Notes: generated by a model not told the origin, from the sequence alone. A stretch of DNA of 45,541 bases from Caldifarciminota bacterium (GCA_023128825.1 JAGMDF010000075.1:1-45541); one strand, 5' to 3'. Counted from the stretch's first letter, positions 9,636 through 19,749 are shown. Numbers and translations are program-made.

Positions 9636-12497
9636 TTAGTAAAGCACTATCTTCTTGGTAGCACTGAAGCTCGCGGCATCCATACGAACGAGGTAGATGC
9701 CCTGTGCAACGCTGCGTCCGAGATCATCGGTGCCGTTCCACACAACACTGTGGCGACCAGGGGCCTGGTTGCCGCTGACGAGCGTGGTAACGAGCTTACC
9801 GGTGATGTCGTAGACCTTCAGACTGACGTTGACAGTCGCAGGTACCGCAAACGAGATCGTGGTGGAGCCGACGAACGGATTCGGGGTGATCGCCTCTAAA
9901 GCGAACGGCAGACCGGCAGGCGTCTCGGCGATTCCGGTGTTGATGTGGCGGACCTTCGCATCGTCCTTCGGGCAAGCGTCGTCCACGAGCTCGGTGCGGC
10001 AGGTAAGGGTCTGGTGGTGACGATTGGTGAGCACGTCGTAGGTCGGGAAGGTGACGTCTATGGTGTATGGGTCGCCCGTGACGTTGCCGCGCCAGTCGAG
10101 GAAAGTGATGCTCTTCAGGGCATGCCAGAGCTCCACGCTGTTGGAGTCAATGTCGAGAACTACAAGGCGCACCTCGACGTCGTGCTCCGCGTTGAACCCG
10201 AAGTTCTCAACCGTGGCCGTTACCGTGATCTCGCTGCCCTCGTCGTAGTTGTTGGGCTCTTCGTCCGGTTCCTCAGGCCAGGTCATAGCGATCACACCGA
10301 CGTCGTGCGACAAGAGGCAGGTCACGTTGCGGCGAACGGTGTCGTTGTACGGGCAGTGGTCGGAGAGGTCAGGACCGACCTCACCCAGAAGCACGTAGCC
10401 GATCAGCTCGTAGGAGACGAAGGGAAGAGTGTCATCGCAGAGGCCCTCGGGCGTCCACGGCGATGTGGTCCCGTAAGTGGTGTCCCCCATATCAAGGGGT
10501 CCGCTCATCAGCGAGGTCTCGTTGAAGACGGTGTCAGAGGTCGTCTCGTCAACGGCGATGAACCCAACCTTGAAGAAGTCTGCATCGGGTTCGGCCTGAA
10601 GGCCCCTGTTGGCGATCGCGAGCTCAGGGGTGATGGGAACGCCGGCCTCGACGTACTCGCCTGATGGCTCTTCCATGCTGTAAACGGTCAGGTCATGCGG
10701 CTTGTCGTAGTAGCAGGGAGGCTCAGGCATAGGCGAAAAGCCAAGGTGCGTGCAGAGCTCGATCGGATACGTGAAGTAATTGTAGTTGGGGTAGCCGTAG
10801 TACATACCCCAGTGGAAGTTCCAGGATGCGCCGTGATCAGGGGCACTCCAAGTCCCACTGCGGCCCGGACCGGGGCCGAGGTAGCACGACATTGGATCGG
10901 GCCAGGGATTGAGGCCAAGGCCTATCAGGCGGCCGCCCCAGAGGCCGAAGTTGGCGCTGGTATGGGCTGCCCAAATGTTGCCCGGGGTCTCGGCTGGGAC
11001 CCAGATGGGTGCGTCGAAGGTGACCTCGTTCCACTCATACGCAATCCTGGTATCTAAGTTCTTCCATCCCGTATGGTAGGAGCCGTTGGCCACGGCGCCG
11101 CAGCCGTTATTCGCTTCCCAGACCTCGAGCCGCGAGTAGGTGTAGTTCGCCTCAGGACACTCGTAGAGCCATATACGTCCGCCAATCACAGACACGCCGC
11201 CATTTGCGGGGTAGGTAGTAGAAAGACGCCACTGATAGGCACCTATCCAGCCGTAGGCGTCGGCGAAGTTCCAGTGGTAGCCCGACATCCCGTCGCAGCC
11301 CACTTTGCTGATCACTTCCAGGGTGTCGTTGTGCCTGCAGAGGTCGCTATCGAGCATGGAGTACGCAACCTTGCGGTAGGAATGGGTATCAGGCACCGCA
11401 TAGAGCTCGCCAGGAGTCCAGCACGGACCTACGATGGTGTCGGTGGCACCGGGCAGAAGGTCGTTGATGGAGATGCTGAAGTGGTAAACCCGTGAGTCGT
11501 CATCCTCGTCGAAGATATCGATGGTGACCGGGAAGTGCTCGACTTCATTACCGATGTTGCGGACTACCACTATCGGCTGAATCTCGGTCCAGCGAAGTAC
11601 CGTCTCAGCAGGTGAAAGGAAGACGTACGCCTGAACGTCGTGCTGGAAGATCCGCTTGTAGCCGGCACGGATCCTGCGGCCGTTGGCAACGGTGCCCTGG
11701 TAGTATACGCCGTGCTCACCGGATTGGTTCTCGATACCGGTCTCGCCGTTGTCCGCAGTCCAGCCGTGACTCGAGGATTGGTAGAAGAAGTGGATAAAGT
11801 GGTAGGAAAAGACCACGCCGCACGCACCCTCGGAGAGAAGCTTGATCTGCCCACCAAGGGTAAGGGCGAGCTCGAAGTTGTAGGTGTGGTTGTTGAGGTG
11901 ACCCTGTGTATCGTACCACTGGATCCACACCTGCTCCTGCATCCCATCGTACGCGTGGTAAACACGGTTGGTGTCGCTGGGATCCGGGCTTTGGGTCGGA
12001 TTCATGTCCTGCCAGAGCGGTGCAATAACCGCGTTGGGAGCATCGGTAACCGGGAAGGGCGGGATGGCCGACGGAGGAGTGGAGAAGCCGGGCTCCGCGG
12101 CCGGATCGAAGCTGACCCAGCCGTCAGGGGACACGTAGAGTATATCGCCCGGCTTATACCAGCTGCCGTAGTACCAGAAGGAGTCAGGCAGTTGATACTC
12201 GTAGGGCTTGTCGTTGTAGGGAGCCCACGGGTCGCCGGAACTAATGTCCACGAATCCAGGCAACGCAGCCACAGGGGGATCGGAAAACGGAGGGGAGCTG
12301 AGGTTGTCGTACATCCAGTACCAACCGCTTGCCGCGTTAGGTGGGTAGGCCCAGCTTACGCTGCCGCCCTCTACGGGCGTTGTTCCCAAGCCATCAGTAG
12401 CGGGAAGCGCCTCACCTCCATCAACGACTTGCGGAGCCGCAAAGGCCAGCACCGCAAAGCTGAGGATTAGCGCTACCGCGAAAAGCTTTTTACTCAT
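9636..12497 (-). CDS. Large secreted protein with FlgD-like/T9SS-type C-terminal sorting domain
   Basis: Signal peptide MSKKLFAVALILSFAVLAFA; C-term FALEAITPNPFVGSTTISFAVPATVNVSLKVYDITGKLVTTLVSG...WNGTDDLGRSVAQGIYLVRMDAASFSATKKIVLY. Confidence 0.8.
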   Translation of the reverse strand: MSKKLFAVALILSFAVLAFAAPQVVDGGEALPATDGLGTTPVEGGSVSWAYPPNAASGWYWMYDNLSSPPFSDPPVAALPGFVDISSGDPWAPYNDKPYEYQLPDSFWYYGSWYKPGDILYVSPDGWVSFDPAAEPGFSTPPSAIPPFPVTDAPNAVIAPLWQDMNPTQSPDPSDTNRVYHAYDGMQEQVWIQWYDTQGHLNNHTYNFELALTLGGQIKLLSEGACGVVFSYHFIHFFYQSSSHGWTADNGETGIENQSGEHGVYYQGTVANGRRIRAGYKRIFQHDVQAYVFLSPAETVLRWTEIQPIVVVRNIGNEVEHFPVTIDIFDEDDDSRVYHFSISINDLLPGATDTIVGPCWTPGELYAVPDTHSYRKVAYSMLDSDLCRHNDTLEVISKVGCDGMSGYHWNFADAYGWIGAYQWRLSTTYPANGGVSVIGGRIWLYECPEANYTYSRLEVWEANNGCGAVANGSYHTGWKNLDTRIAYEWNEVTFDAPIWVPAETPGNIWAAHTSANFGLWGGRLIGLGLNPWPDPMSCYLGPGPGRSGTWSAPDHGASWNFHWGMYYGYPNYNYFTYPIELCTHLGFSPMPEPPCYYDKPHDLTVYSMEEPSGEYVEAGVPITPELAIANRGLQAEPDADFFKVGFIAVDETTSDTVFNETSLMSGPLDMGDTTYGTTSPWTPEGLCDDTLPFVSYELIGYVLLGEVGPDLSDHCPYNDTVRRNVTCLLSHDVGVIAMTWPEEPDEEPNNYDEGSEITVTATVENFGFNAEHDVEVRLVVLDIDSNSVELWHALKSITFLDWRGNVTGDPYTIDVTFPTYDVLTNRHHQTLTCRTELVDDACPKDDAKVRHINTGIAETPAGLPFALEAITPNPFVGSTTISFAVPATVNVSLKVYDITGKLVTTLVSGNQAPGRHSVVWNGTDDLGRSVAQGIYLVRMDAASFSATKKIVLY

Positions 12498-12619
12498 TGT
12501 TTGTTCCTCCTTGAAAAGGTTGTTTTCTGCATAAGGGGTTTTTCCTCTAATTGTCGCCCTTTGCTTGGTCTATTTACGTTTCACCTCCTTTTCACAGTTT
12601 ATCGTTTCCTTGTTTCGAA

Positions 12620-12647
12620 AGTATAGGGTTTTTCTCGTGCTTGTCAA
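12620..12647 (-). promoter_or_regulatory. Putative promoter TTGACA-N16-TATACT for the 953-aa secreted protein
   Basis: tgtcaa 12642-12647, agtata 12620-12625, spacer 16; predicted leader of about 115 nt. Confidence 0.6.
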
Positions 12648-12952
12648 GACCCCCGGCGGGAATCGGAAACAACTACACGAGTACCCTTATCGAAGTTGTC
12701 CAAAGAACCTGTTATCCTTAATCGAGATGTAGCAAGTTGCGTGCCACCTGCCCTTTCTTCTGTGCGGCGCGTATCTGCGCGACTTATGAAAACAAAGGCC
12801 GCCAAGCCCCAGCCCGAATGTCCCTTTAGTGAATCTTGGTTGCAGAAAAGCTTAACTCCCGCATAAAGCCTGAGAACTTAACATCCCACTCGATTATGAG
12901 ATTGCGCCGGGTTGCGATCCTTTTGCTGAAGGCGAAAAGGAGGATAGACGGC

Positions 12953-12980
12953 TTGACTTTCCCCCTCTGTAAAGTAGACT
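12953..12980 (+). promoter_or_regulatory. Putative promoter TTGACT-N16-TAGACT, -10 ends 9 nt before the GT2 ATG
   Basis: TTGACT 12953-12958, TAGACT 12975-12980, ATG 12990. Confidence 0.6.
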
Positions 12981-12989
12981 TTATCTGTT

Positions 12990-13901
12990 ATGAAGGTCTC
13001 AGTGTCAATCATAGTGCCTGCCTTTAACGAAGAAGAAAACATCCCGTTCCTGGTGGAGGAGTTCGCGACGCTTGCCAAAAAGGAACCGAGGTTTGATTTT
13101 GAGGTTTTGTTGGTAGACGACGGAAGCACGGACGAAACCTTTTCCGTGGCTACTGCCGAGGCAAAAAAACATCGTTTCTTGCGAATTCTGCGCCATCGGA
13201 CGAACTTCGGCGTCACCCGGGCGCTAGAGACTGGATTCGAGAATGCAAAGGGCGAGGTGTTCGTCTTCTTCCCGGCGGACCTGCAGTTCGTGGTAGACGA
13301 CATCCCAAGATTGGTGGAGCCGATCCTTGAGGGAAGGGCTGAACTGGTCACCGGCCGCAAGATCGGGCGATATAAGAAGCGCTTCGTCTCAGGGGTCTAC
13401 AACACACTCTCAAGGCTGTTATTCCGGATCAATGTAAGGGATTTGAACTCGGTGAAGGCGTTCCGGCGCGAGGTTGTTGAGGATATATCCATGCGCAAGG
13501 ACTGGCATCGGTATATCGTGGTGCTTGCCGCCAAGGACGGCTGGAGGATCGAGGAGGTAGACGTTACCCTCAGACCTCGAATGCACGGGCGTTCCAAGTT
13601 CGGATTCTGGCGCATCCCTCTTGGGGTGCTCGATCTTATCTCTGTCTCGTTCCTTCTTCGCTACTCACGCAAGCCGATGCTTTTGTTTGGGACAATGGGG
13701 GGGGTAAGCATAGGTCTGGGCATAATCGCCGGGCTGGTCGCTATCGGGCTGCGCATCGCAGGCATCGGCTTCCGGCCGCTTCTCTACCTCGTGATCCTCC
13801 TGGTCGTTACCGGTCTGCTTTTGATGATGGCCGGCTTCCTCGCAGAGCAGGTGGCACAGATTCGTGCCGAGATTGAGGATTTGAAGCGGCGGCAACGCTA
13901 G
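12990..13901 (+). CDS. Family 2 glycosyltransferase (DPM1/ArnC-like) with C-terminal TM segments
   Basis: SIIVPAFNEEENIPFLVEEF...VLLVDDGSTDETF...GKGEVFVFFPADLQ-type motifs; two hydrophobic C-terminal helices. Confidence 0.9.
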   Translation: MKVSVSIIVPAFNEEENIPFLVEEFATLAKKEPRFDFEVLLVDDGSTDETFSVATAEAKKHRFLRILRHRTNFGVTRALETGFENAKGEVFVFFPADLQFVVDDIPRLVEPILEGRAELVTGRKIGRYKKRFVSGVYNTLSRLLFRINVRDLNSVKAFRREVVEDISMRKDWHRYIVVLAAKDGWRIEEVDVTLRPRMHGRSKFGFWRIPLGVLDLISVSFLLRYSRKPMLLFGTMGGVSIGLGIIAGLVAIGLRIAGIGFRPLLYLVILLVVTGLLLMMAGFLAEQVAQIRAEIEDLKRRQR

Positions 13902-13904
13902 CCC

Positions 13905-15071
13905 ATGCGGGTTCTCTACCCAACTCACAACTATCCAAGGTTTACCGGAGACCCATCCGGGGCTTTTATTGAGGAGTTGTTGCGTGCACTGCCTGAGGAT
14001 GAAATAGAGCCTCATGTACTCTGCCCGCATGCATCGGGATTGAGCCTGACGGAGATAAGGGGGAATGTAAAGATACACCGCTTCCGCTATGCGACTGATA
14101 AGGATGAAACCCTGGCCTACGAAGGCAAGATGCTTGCCGTTTTCAAGCGAGGTGTGAAGGGGTTAAGACTTCTGGCATCATTTCTTAACGCCTTTGTGAG
14201 GGAGATGAGAGTAATAATTGAAGAAAAAAAAATCGATCTTATCCATGCGCATTGGCTTCTACCCGCAGGTGTTGCGGCGCGGGCGGCCCTTTCAGGATCA
14301 CACCTTCCCTTTCTTTTAAGCGTACACGGGACGGATGTACGACTGCTTGAAAAATTGCCCTTTGGCAACTCGCTTGCCCGCCGGGTACTGAAAAGGGTTC
14401 AACTTACCCTGCCTGTATCCAGTTATCTCGACGATAAACTTGCCAAGTTAAGTGGCCGCTTGCTACCAAGGACGGTACTCTCGATGCCTGCCTCAGGGAT
14501 CTTTCTCGCACCGCCCAGAAAGAGGTTGATTCCAAGTGTGGCTGCAGTAGGCAATCTCACTCATCAGAAACGTTTCGATCTCTTAATCAAAGCCTTAGGA
14601 ATACTCCACAGGAATGGATACCACTTTGAACTCATCCTCGTGGGTGAAGGACCCGCGAGAAATACATTAGGGAAACTAGCTGAAAAGGAAGGGATAGCCG
14701 ACAAGGTTGAATTCCTTGGCAAGTTACCACACTACAGGTTGCCGGAGGTGCTTAAAAGAGCCGGGGTAATGGTGCTTCCGTCGGTGGGTGAAGGGTTCGG
14801 GTTGGTTCTGGTAGAAGCTCAGCTTGCAGGTCTTGCCGTGGTCGGCACGGACGCTGGTGGGCAAAGAGAGATTATTCAACATCAGAAAACAGGAATTCTC
14901 ACGAAGCCGGATGATCCAGCAGCCCTGGCCCAAGCAATTAAAGAATTATATTCTAATAAAGAAAAGACCCTGAAGATGGCTTTTAAAGGACAGCAATCAG
15001 CCAAAGATCGTTTCCTAGCTGTTCCTACGGCCATCCGGCTCACCGATATATATAGAAGAATCCTGAAATGA
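13905..15071 (+). CDS. Family 4 glycosyltransferase
   Basis: HAHWLLPAGVAA, SVHGTDVRLL, LVGEGPARNTLGKLAEKEGIADKVEFLGKLPHYRLPEVLKRAGVMVLPSVGEGFGLVLVEAQLAGLAVVGTDAGGQREII. Confidence 0.92.
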   Translation: MRVLYPTHNYPRFTGDPSGAFIEELLRALPEDEIEPHVLCPHASGLSLTEIRGNVKIHRFRYATDKDETLAYEGKMLAVFKRGVKGLRLLASFLNAFVREMRVIIEEKKIDLIHAHWLLPAGVAARAALSGSHLPFLLSVHGTDVRLLEKLPFGNSLARRVLKRVQLTLPVSSYLDDKLAKLSGRLLPRTVLSMPASGIFLAPPRKRLIPSVAAVGNLTHQKRFDLLIKALGILHRNGYHFELILVGEGPARNTLGKLAEKEGIADKVEFLGKLPHYRLPEVLKRAGVMVLPSVGEGFGLVLVEAQLAGLAVVGTDAGGQREIIQHQKTGILTKPDDPAALAQAIKELYSNKEKTLKMAFKGQQSAKDRFLAVPTAIRLTDIYRRILK

Positions 15072-16075
15072 AGCAAGAAATAGATTCCACGGCTAGACTG
15101 AGGACTACACGGAGGGGAAAACCCTGGAAGAAGGTTCTGCGCTGGACCGTCCAAGTTGCAGTGATCGGGGCAATAGGCTTCTTTCTTGTAAGGACGGTCG
15201 TTCGCAACTGGCACGAGGTAGCCGAGTTCCCATGGCATTTCAATCCCTGGTTACTTATCCTTTCCTTACTGGTACTTGGCGGAACGATCTTTTTCATGAT
15301 CGTGCTGTGGCGCTGGCTGCTGGCAAGGCTGGGGGGCAAGATTCCTTTGAGCGTTGCGTTCAGGATATTCTCGATCTCCTCTCTCGGACGCTATCTGCCC
15401 GGCAAGGTATGGCAGGTTGCGGGAATGGTATATCTTGGGCGCAAAGAAGGAGTGCGGGCCGAGGCCGGGGTGTGGGCGGCGCTTCTTGCCCAGGTACTTG
15501 CCGTGCTTTCCGGATTCCTGGTAACCCTTGCGGCACTTTTTGTAGAGCAGAAGCGGATGCTTGCCCCGCTACTTGATAGATTAGGAGTGGAATCGATCTC
15601 CCTGTGGTGGTTCATTCTGCCGCTGGTGGTGATTCTTGCACTTCTCCATCCCAGGATACTGGAGCAGATAACCAACCTTCTTTTGAGATTGCTTAAACGC
15701 GAACCGATTCGCTTCGAACTCTCCTATCCCGGACTTCTGGGATTTTTTCTTCTATATCTGGTGAGTTGGCTTCTCTACGGCACCGCGTTCTATCTATTTC
15801 TTGCATCGGTGAATCCCGTTCCCCTGAGCGACTGGGTGGTAGTAACCGGTGGTTTTACGGCGGCATACATAGTTGGACTTCTGGCGATATTCGTTCCCGG
15901 CGGATTGGGGGTGCGCGAGGGACTCCTGGCTCTGTTTCTTGCCGGGCTTGTAGGATCGGGTGTAGCTGTAGCCCTTTCATTCGGCCAGAGGCTGTGGTTT
16001 ACGGCAGTAGAGTTGACTTTTGTGGCAATTTCGGTTATCTTCCTGCGGAGGAAAAATGGCAAAGAAAAAAATTGA
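15068..16075 (+). CDS. Lysylphosphatidylglycerol synthase TM/UPF0104-like integral membrane protein (flippase-like)
   Basis: Many TM helices; ISSLGRYLPGKVWQVAGMVYLGRKEG and VPGGLGVREGLLALFL motifs typical of the family; 4-nt overlap with the upstream GT. Confidence 0.8.
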   Translation: MKQEIDSTARLRTTRRGKPWKKVLRWTVQVAVIGAIGFFLVRTVVRNWHEVAEFPWHFNPWLLILSLLVLGGTIFFMIVLWRWLLARLGGKIPLSVAFRIFSISSLGRYLPGKVWQVAGMVYLGRKEGVRAEAGVWAALLAQVLAVLSGFLVTLAALFVEQKRMLAPLLDRLGVESISLWWFILPLVVILALLHPRILEQITNLLLRLLKREPIRFELSYPGLLGFFLLYLVSWLLYGTAFYLFLASVNPVPLSDWVVVTGGFTAAYIVGLLAIFVPGGLGVREGLLALFLAGLVGSGVAVALSFGQRLWFTAVELTFVAISVIFLRRKNGKEKN

Positions 16076-18602
16076 TAAAAGGTTCAAGAAAGAGCATCCA
16101 CAAAAACCTGCTGGAAGCAAACGCGGGTTTAAGATGCAGCCCGGCTGGCTGGTCCTCGGGCTTGCCGTATTGGTGATAGTTCTTTTTGCAAATACCCTCT
16201 TGCCCGGACACCTGATAGACGGCTCGGACCAGCTTATCTCGGGTTATATGTTCAAAAGTTTCGCCGTCGAGAGCTTGAAGACGACCGGTGAGTTTCCGCT
16301 GTGGAACCCTTACATCTTCGGCGGCCTGCCATACGTGGACGCAATGCACGGCGACGCCTTTTATATTACGATGCTGCTACGCTTCATCTTCTCAATCGGC
16401 AAGGTCATGGCTTTGGTGTTCATAACCCACATAATCGCCGCAGGCGCCGGGATGCTTCTCTATCTCAAGGAGCTCAAGCTTAAAACGGCCACCGCTTTCC
16501 TGGGAGCGCTGGCCTACATGTTCACCGGGGTGATTGTATCCTACGTCCTTGCCGGACACGACAGCAAGGTTGTGGTTACCTCGCTTCTGCCCTGGGCGAT
16601 GCTTTTCATACATCGAGGGTTCAGGCTCGGGAAACTGCTCGACTTTGCATTGCTGGGTCTGGTGTTCGGTCTGGGTCTCATAAGTCCCAACGTGCAGATG
16701 ATGTACTACACCTTCCTTATCTGCGGCTTCTACGTGCTTTATCAGATGTATCTTGCCTACAAGGACCACAGGAAGGCCAAGCCCGTTCTCAAGCCGTTTC
16801 TCTTATCCATAGGATCGGTAGCTGTGGGGATCGCCATCTCTGCGGCGCAGATGCTTCCAGGCATAAGTTATCTGGGATTCTCTCCTCGTGCCGGAGGCGG
16901 ACGGGGCTGGGATTTTGCCACCTCGTGGTCTCTGCCTCCGACGGAGCTTATTGATCTCTTGAATCCTCGTTTCTCAGGGATACTGCAGAACTACTGGGGA
17001 GCCAACGCGTTCAAGCAGCACGCCGAGTACTTCGGGATAATTATAGTGGCGCTCCTGATAGTGGGATTGATCCTTGCCTGGCGAAGGCGGGAGACAAAGT
17101 TCTTTGCAGGATTCGGGATCTTTGGATTATTGATGGCCCTTGGCGGCAACACCCCTTTCTACTACATCCCCTACTACGTGTTTCCTTTGGTGAAGAGCTT
17201 CCGCGCCCCGGCTATGATCTTTTTTACCGTGACCTTCTCGATTATAGTGATCGCGTCGCTTGGGCTCGAGCAGACGCTTTCCCCCGACCCCCGGATCGAA
17301 AGAAAGAAAGGCAAAAAGAGAGATACCCTTACCATCGTATTCGCGGTGCTTGCAGGACTCGTGTTCATACTCGCGTTGTGGTCCACCGCGGCGCCTCAGG
17401 GTTTCGGCAACTTCGTGGAAGCTCTCGCCAAGGGCGAACTGATCGGCAGATTCTCACGATTGCGCGCCAACATCACCAACGCATCGGGCGGCTTCTGGCT
17501 TGCGTTTCTGTTTCTGGCAGCAGGATGGTTGACGATCTTCCTATGGCGCCGCCTGCCAAAACTCAAATGGCTGTGGACACTCGGACTGGGTGCGGTTCTA
17601 TTCCTCGATCTCTGGCTGGTGGACAGACACTTCGTAAAAATCGTAAGGGATCAGGCAGGCAACCCTGTCTCGGCCCAACAGCTATACGCGCCTGACGAGG
17701 TGGTGAGTTTTCTCAAGAGAGACCCTGGGGTATACCGGGTCTTCCCGCTTCAGTTCAGAGGGCAGGACCTTTACCGCAGGGATTCCTACCTGATGCTGCA
17801 CCGCATCCAGTCCCTGGGCGGGTATCACGGCAACCAGCTTGGGCGCTACCAGGAGTTCATCGGCTCGCCCGGAACCATCATGTTCCGCGACGCGCAAAAC
17901 TTGAGGTATCCTGCTTTCCTTACCGCGCTGGACGTAAAATATCTGATAGGATTAAGGCTGCCCGGCCCGGAGGATTCCGAGCGGCTTTCACCTCAGGATC
18001 AGCAAACCCTTTACGCGATCTATTCCGACCTTGCACCCTGGCTTGATACGACCACGAGCTCGTTCAGGCCGGTATTCGCCGGTCAGCGCTACGTGATCTA
18101 CCGCAATTACGGACAGCACTCCAGAGCATGGCTATGCGTCGACGTTGAGGTGATCGGCGAGAACGAAGCTATCCTGACTCGGATGAAACGAGTGAATTTC
18201 GATCCACTTAAAACCGTGATACTTGAAGAGAAACCCGAAGGCTGGCGACCCTCAGCGGACCCATCAGATACAACCTCTCCAGGCCAGGTTCAGATAACCC
18301 GCTACGAACCGAACGTAATCGAGATCGCCGCAGATGTTAAACGACCGGCTGTGCTGGTCTTATCCGAAAACTGGTATCCTTACTACAGGGCGTGGGTTGA
18401 CGGCTCCGAGCGCAAGGTCTACCGTGCCGACTACACCCTGCGTGCGGTAGTGCTTGAACCCGGCAACCACCAGGTGGTCTTCCGCTTCAAATCACCCTAT
18501 CTAACCGCAGGGGTATGGATTACGATTGTGGCTCTGGGACTGGTTGGATTGGCAGTTGCCCTGTCGTTGATTGCTAATCGCAAGAAGCGGAAAGAGTCCT
18601 GA
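16056..18602 (+). CDS. YfhO-family polytopic membrane protein
   Basis: ATG 16056 preceded by GCGGAGGAAAA; 12+ TM helices; LPGHLIDGSDQLISGYMFKSFAVESLKTTGEFPLWNPYIFGGLPY and C-terminal LSENWYPYYRAWVDG. Confidence 0.85.
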   Translation: MAKKKIDKRFKKEHPQKPAGSKRGFKMQPGWLVLGLAVLVIVLFANTLLPGHLIDGSDQLISGYMFKSFAVESLKTTGEFPLWNPYIFGGLPYVDAMHGDAFYITMLLRFIFSIGKVMALVFITHIIAAGAGMLLYLKELKLKTATAFLGALAYMFTGVIVSYVLAGHDSKVVVTSLLPWAMLFIHRGFRLGKLLDFALLGLVFGLGLISPNVQMMYYTFLICGFYVLYQMYLAYKDHRKAKPVLKPFLLSIGSVAVGIAISAAQMLPGISYLGFSPRAGGGRGWDFATSWSLPPTELIDLLNPRFSGILQNYWGANAFKQHAEYFGIIIVALLIVGLILAWRRRETKFFAGFGIFGLLMALGGNTPFYYIPYYVFPLVKSFRAPAMIFFTVTFSIIVIASLGLEQTLSPDPRIERKKGKKRDTLTIVFAVLAGLVFILALWSTAAPQGFGNFVEALAKGELIGRFSRLRANITNASGGFWLAFLFLAAGWLTIFLWRRLPKLKWLWTLGLGAVLFLDLWLVDRHFVKIVRDQAGNPVSAQQLYAPDEVVSFLKRDPGVYRVFPLQFRGQDLYRRDSYLMLHRIQSLGGYHGNQLGRYQEFIGSPGTIMFRDAQNLRYPAFLTALDVKYLIGLRLPGPEDSERLSPQDQQTLYAIYSDLAPWLDTTTSSFRPVFAGQRYVIYRNYGQHSRAWLCVDVEVIGENEAILTRMKRVNFDPLKTVILEEKPEGWRPSADPSDTTSPGQVQITRYEPNVIEIAADVKRPAVLVLSENWYPYYRAWVDGSERKVYRADYTLRAVVLEPGNHQVVFRFKSPYLTAGVWITIVALGLVGLAVALSLIANRKKRKES

Positions 18603-18611
18603 GATAATCAG

Positions 18612-18646
18612 AAAAAGCCCGCTCCCCACATGGCAGGGGAGCGGGC
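18612..18646 (-). terminator. Intrinsic terminator between convergent genes, best oriented for the minus strand
   Basis: 11-bp perfect stem gcccgctcccc/ggggagcgggc (18617-18627/18636-18646) with A5 on the + strand (T5 on minus). Confidence 0.85.
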
Positions 18647-18684
18647 AGAGTTCTGCTCCACAAATCCCTTGGATTAACGAGTTG

Positions 18685-19422
18685 CTATAAGTGAACCCAT
18701 AAGAATGGCTTAAACGCGGTGGATTTGTTGGAAAGCTTGTCCCCAATACCCTTCTTGGTGGCAACCTTAACCACATATGGCTTGGCGAGTACTGGTGGGG
18801 AAACACCGAATATGTGAGAGCCTTCGGTATCAGAGGCATCCAGGACAACCTCAGTGGGGCCCTCCACCGGATCGGCGAGCTCAAGCAGGGCTTCAATATC
18901 TGGATCGGCAAGGTCTATCCCTTCTGCGTCGTAGATTGCCACCTCATAAGTGAGGTAATCTTCCCCTTCGTAAGAAAGTTTCTTCCACTTTAACTCAACA
19001 GCATCGCCGGTAAAAGTATCAGCGGGAGTAGCAATCTCGATCACGGGCAGGGTCTTGACCGTTACCTTATCGTACTCTTCCAAATCTTCGCCGTCAAGCA
19101 ACCACAGGGTATAGGTATAGTCGGTATTCGGAGTGAGGGTATCCACATCGGCGTAGATGGTTCCTTGGAGCTCGATCTGGACCGTATCCCGGGCATCGGA
19201 GCCTTCGCGGCCGAACACCGCCCGCTCATCCGTTACGCCGGTTCCGGTAAATACGTACTCGATGTCAACGAATGCAAACTCCTTGGACGCGCCCAAGGCC
19301 TGGATGGAGTTGATGCGCGAGGCGGTATGCGCTACGCCCTTGGTGAGTGCCTTCTTCAAGAAATCGCAGCCCGCCAGGGCCAGGGCGATCAAAAGGATGG
19401 GAAGAATCCTTTTTATACTCAT
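18685..19422 (-). CDS. Predicted lipoprotein with fibronectin-III-like region
   Basis: Lipobox LIALALAGC; TPNTDYTYTLWLLDGEDLEEYDKVTVKTL beta-sandwich-like text; AAGGAGG upstream. Confidence 0.65.
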   Translation of the reverse strand: MSIKRILPILLIALALAGCDFLKKALTKGVAHTASRINSIQALGASKEFAFVDIEYVFTGTGVTDERAVFGREGSDARDTVQIELQGTIYADVDTLTPNTDYTYTLWLLDGEDLEEYDKVTVKTLPVIEIATPADTFTGDAVELKWKKLSYEGEDYLTYEVAIYDAEGIDLADPDIEALLELADPVEGPTEVVLDASDTEGSHIFGVSPPVLAKPYVVKVATKKGIGDKLSNKSTAFKPFLWVHL

Positions 19423-19443
19423 TAAGACCTCCTTGGTTTCCTC

Positions 19444-19471
19444 ATCCTACTCGCCGGAGAACCTCTGTCAA
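19444..19471 (-). promoter_or_regulatory. Putative promoter TTGACA-N16-TAGGAT for the lipoprotein
   Basis: tgtcaa 19466-19471, atccta 19444-19449, spacer 16. Confidence 0.55.
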
Positions 19472-19524
19472 CCCCGTCTTTCCAATAGATCTTTCTGAAT
19501 TGAGATTAGGGTTATTTCATGCTC

Positions 19525-19624
19525 CCTTTGTCCTTCGGACAAAGGTTCGCAGAGCGTTCGACGGAACTTCGTTCCGTTAGCCGCATTCGGGGTCCCCGCA
19601 AGACCACGAAGTGAGCTTGTGGGG
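19525..19624. repeat. Cluster of three small hairpins (TTC loops)
   Basis: cctttgtcc-TTC-ggacaaagg (19525-19545), acggaac-TTC-gttccgt (19561-19577), ccccgcaag...cttgtgggg (19594-19624, with inner cac-gaa-gtg). Confidence 0.6.
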
Positions 19625-19712
19625 TAAATAAGCGTTGATAAACTCCGAGCCGTTGTCTGTCTGACTAAACCGATACCCTTCGAATAGATTATTTTTGAGG
19701 AACGTCGTGCCT

Positions 19713-19740
19713 TTGACATTCCGGCCATAATCCCTACAAT
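19713..19740 (+). promoter_or_regulatory. Putative mfd promoter TTGACA-N16-TACAAT, -10 ends 9 nt before ATG
   Basis: TTGACA 19713-19718, TACAAT 19735-19740, ATG 19750. Confidence 0.65.
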
Positions 19741-19749
19741 CAACCCTTC

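Noticed and set aside
8682-12470. Long + strand ORFs (8682-9398, 9945-10664, 11640-12470 and others) opposite the secreted protein genes
   Set aside because: Antisense shadow ORFs in GC-biased coding DNA; low-complexity V/G/R-rich translations, no family signatures, and they recur at the same places in both paralogs because the sense strand is duplicated.
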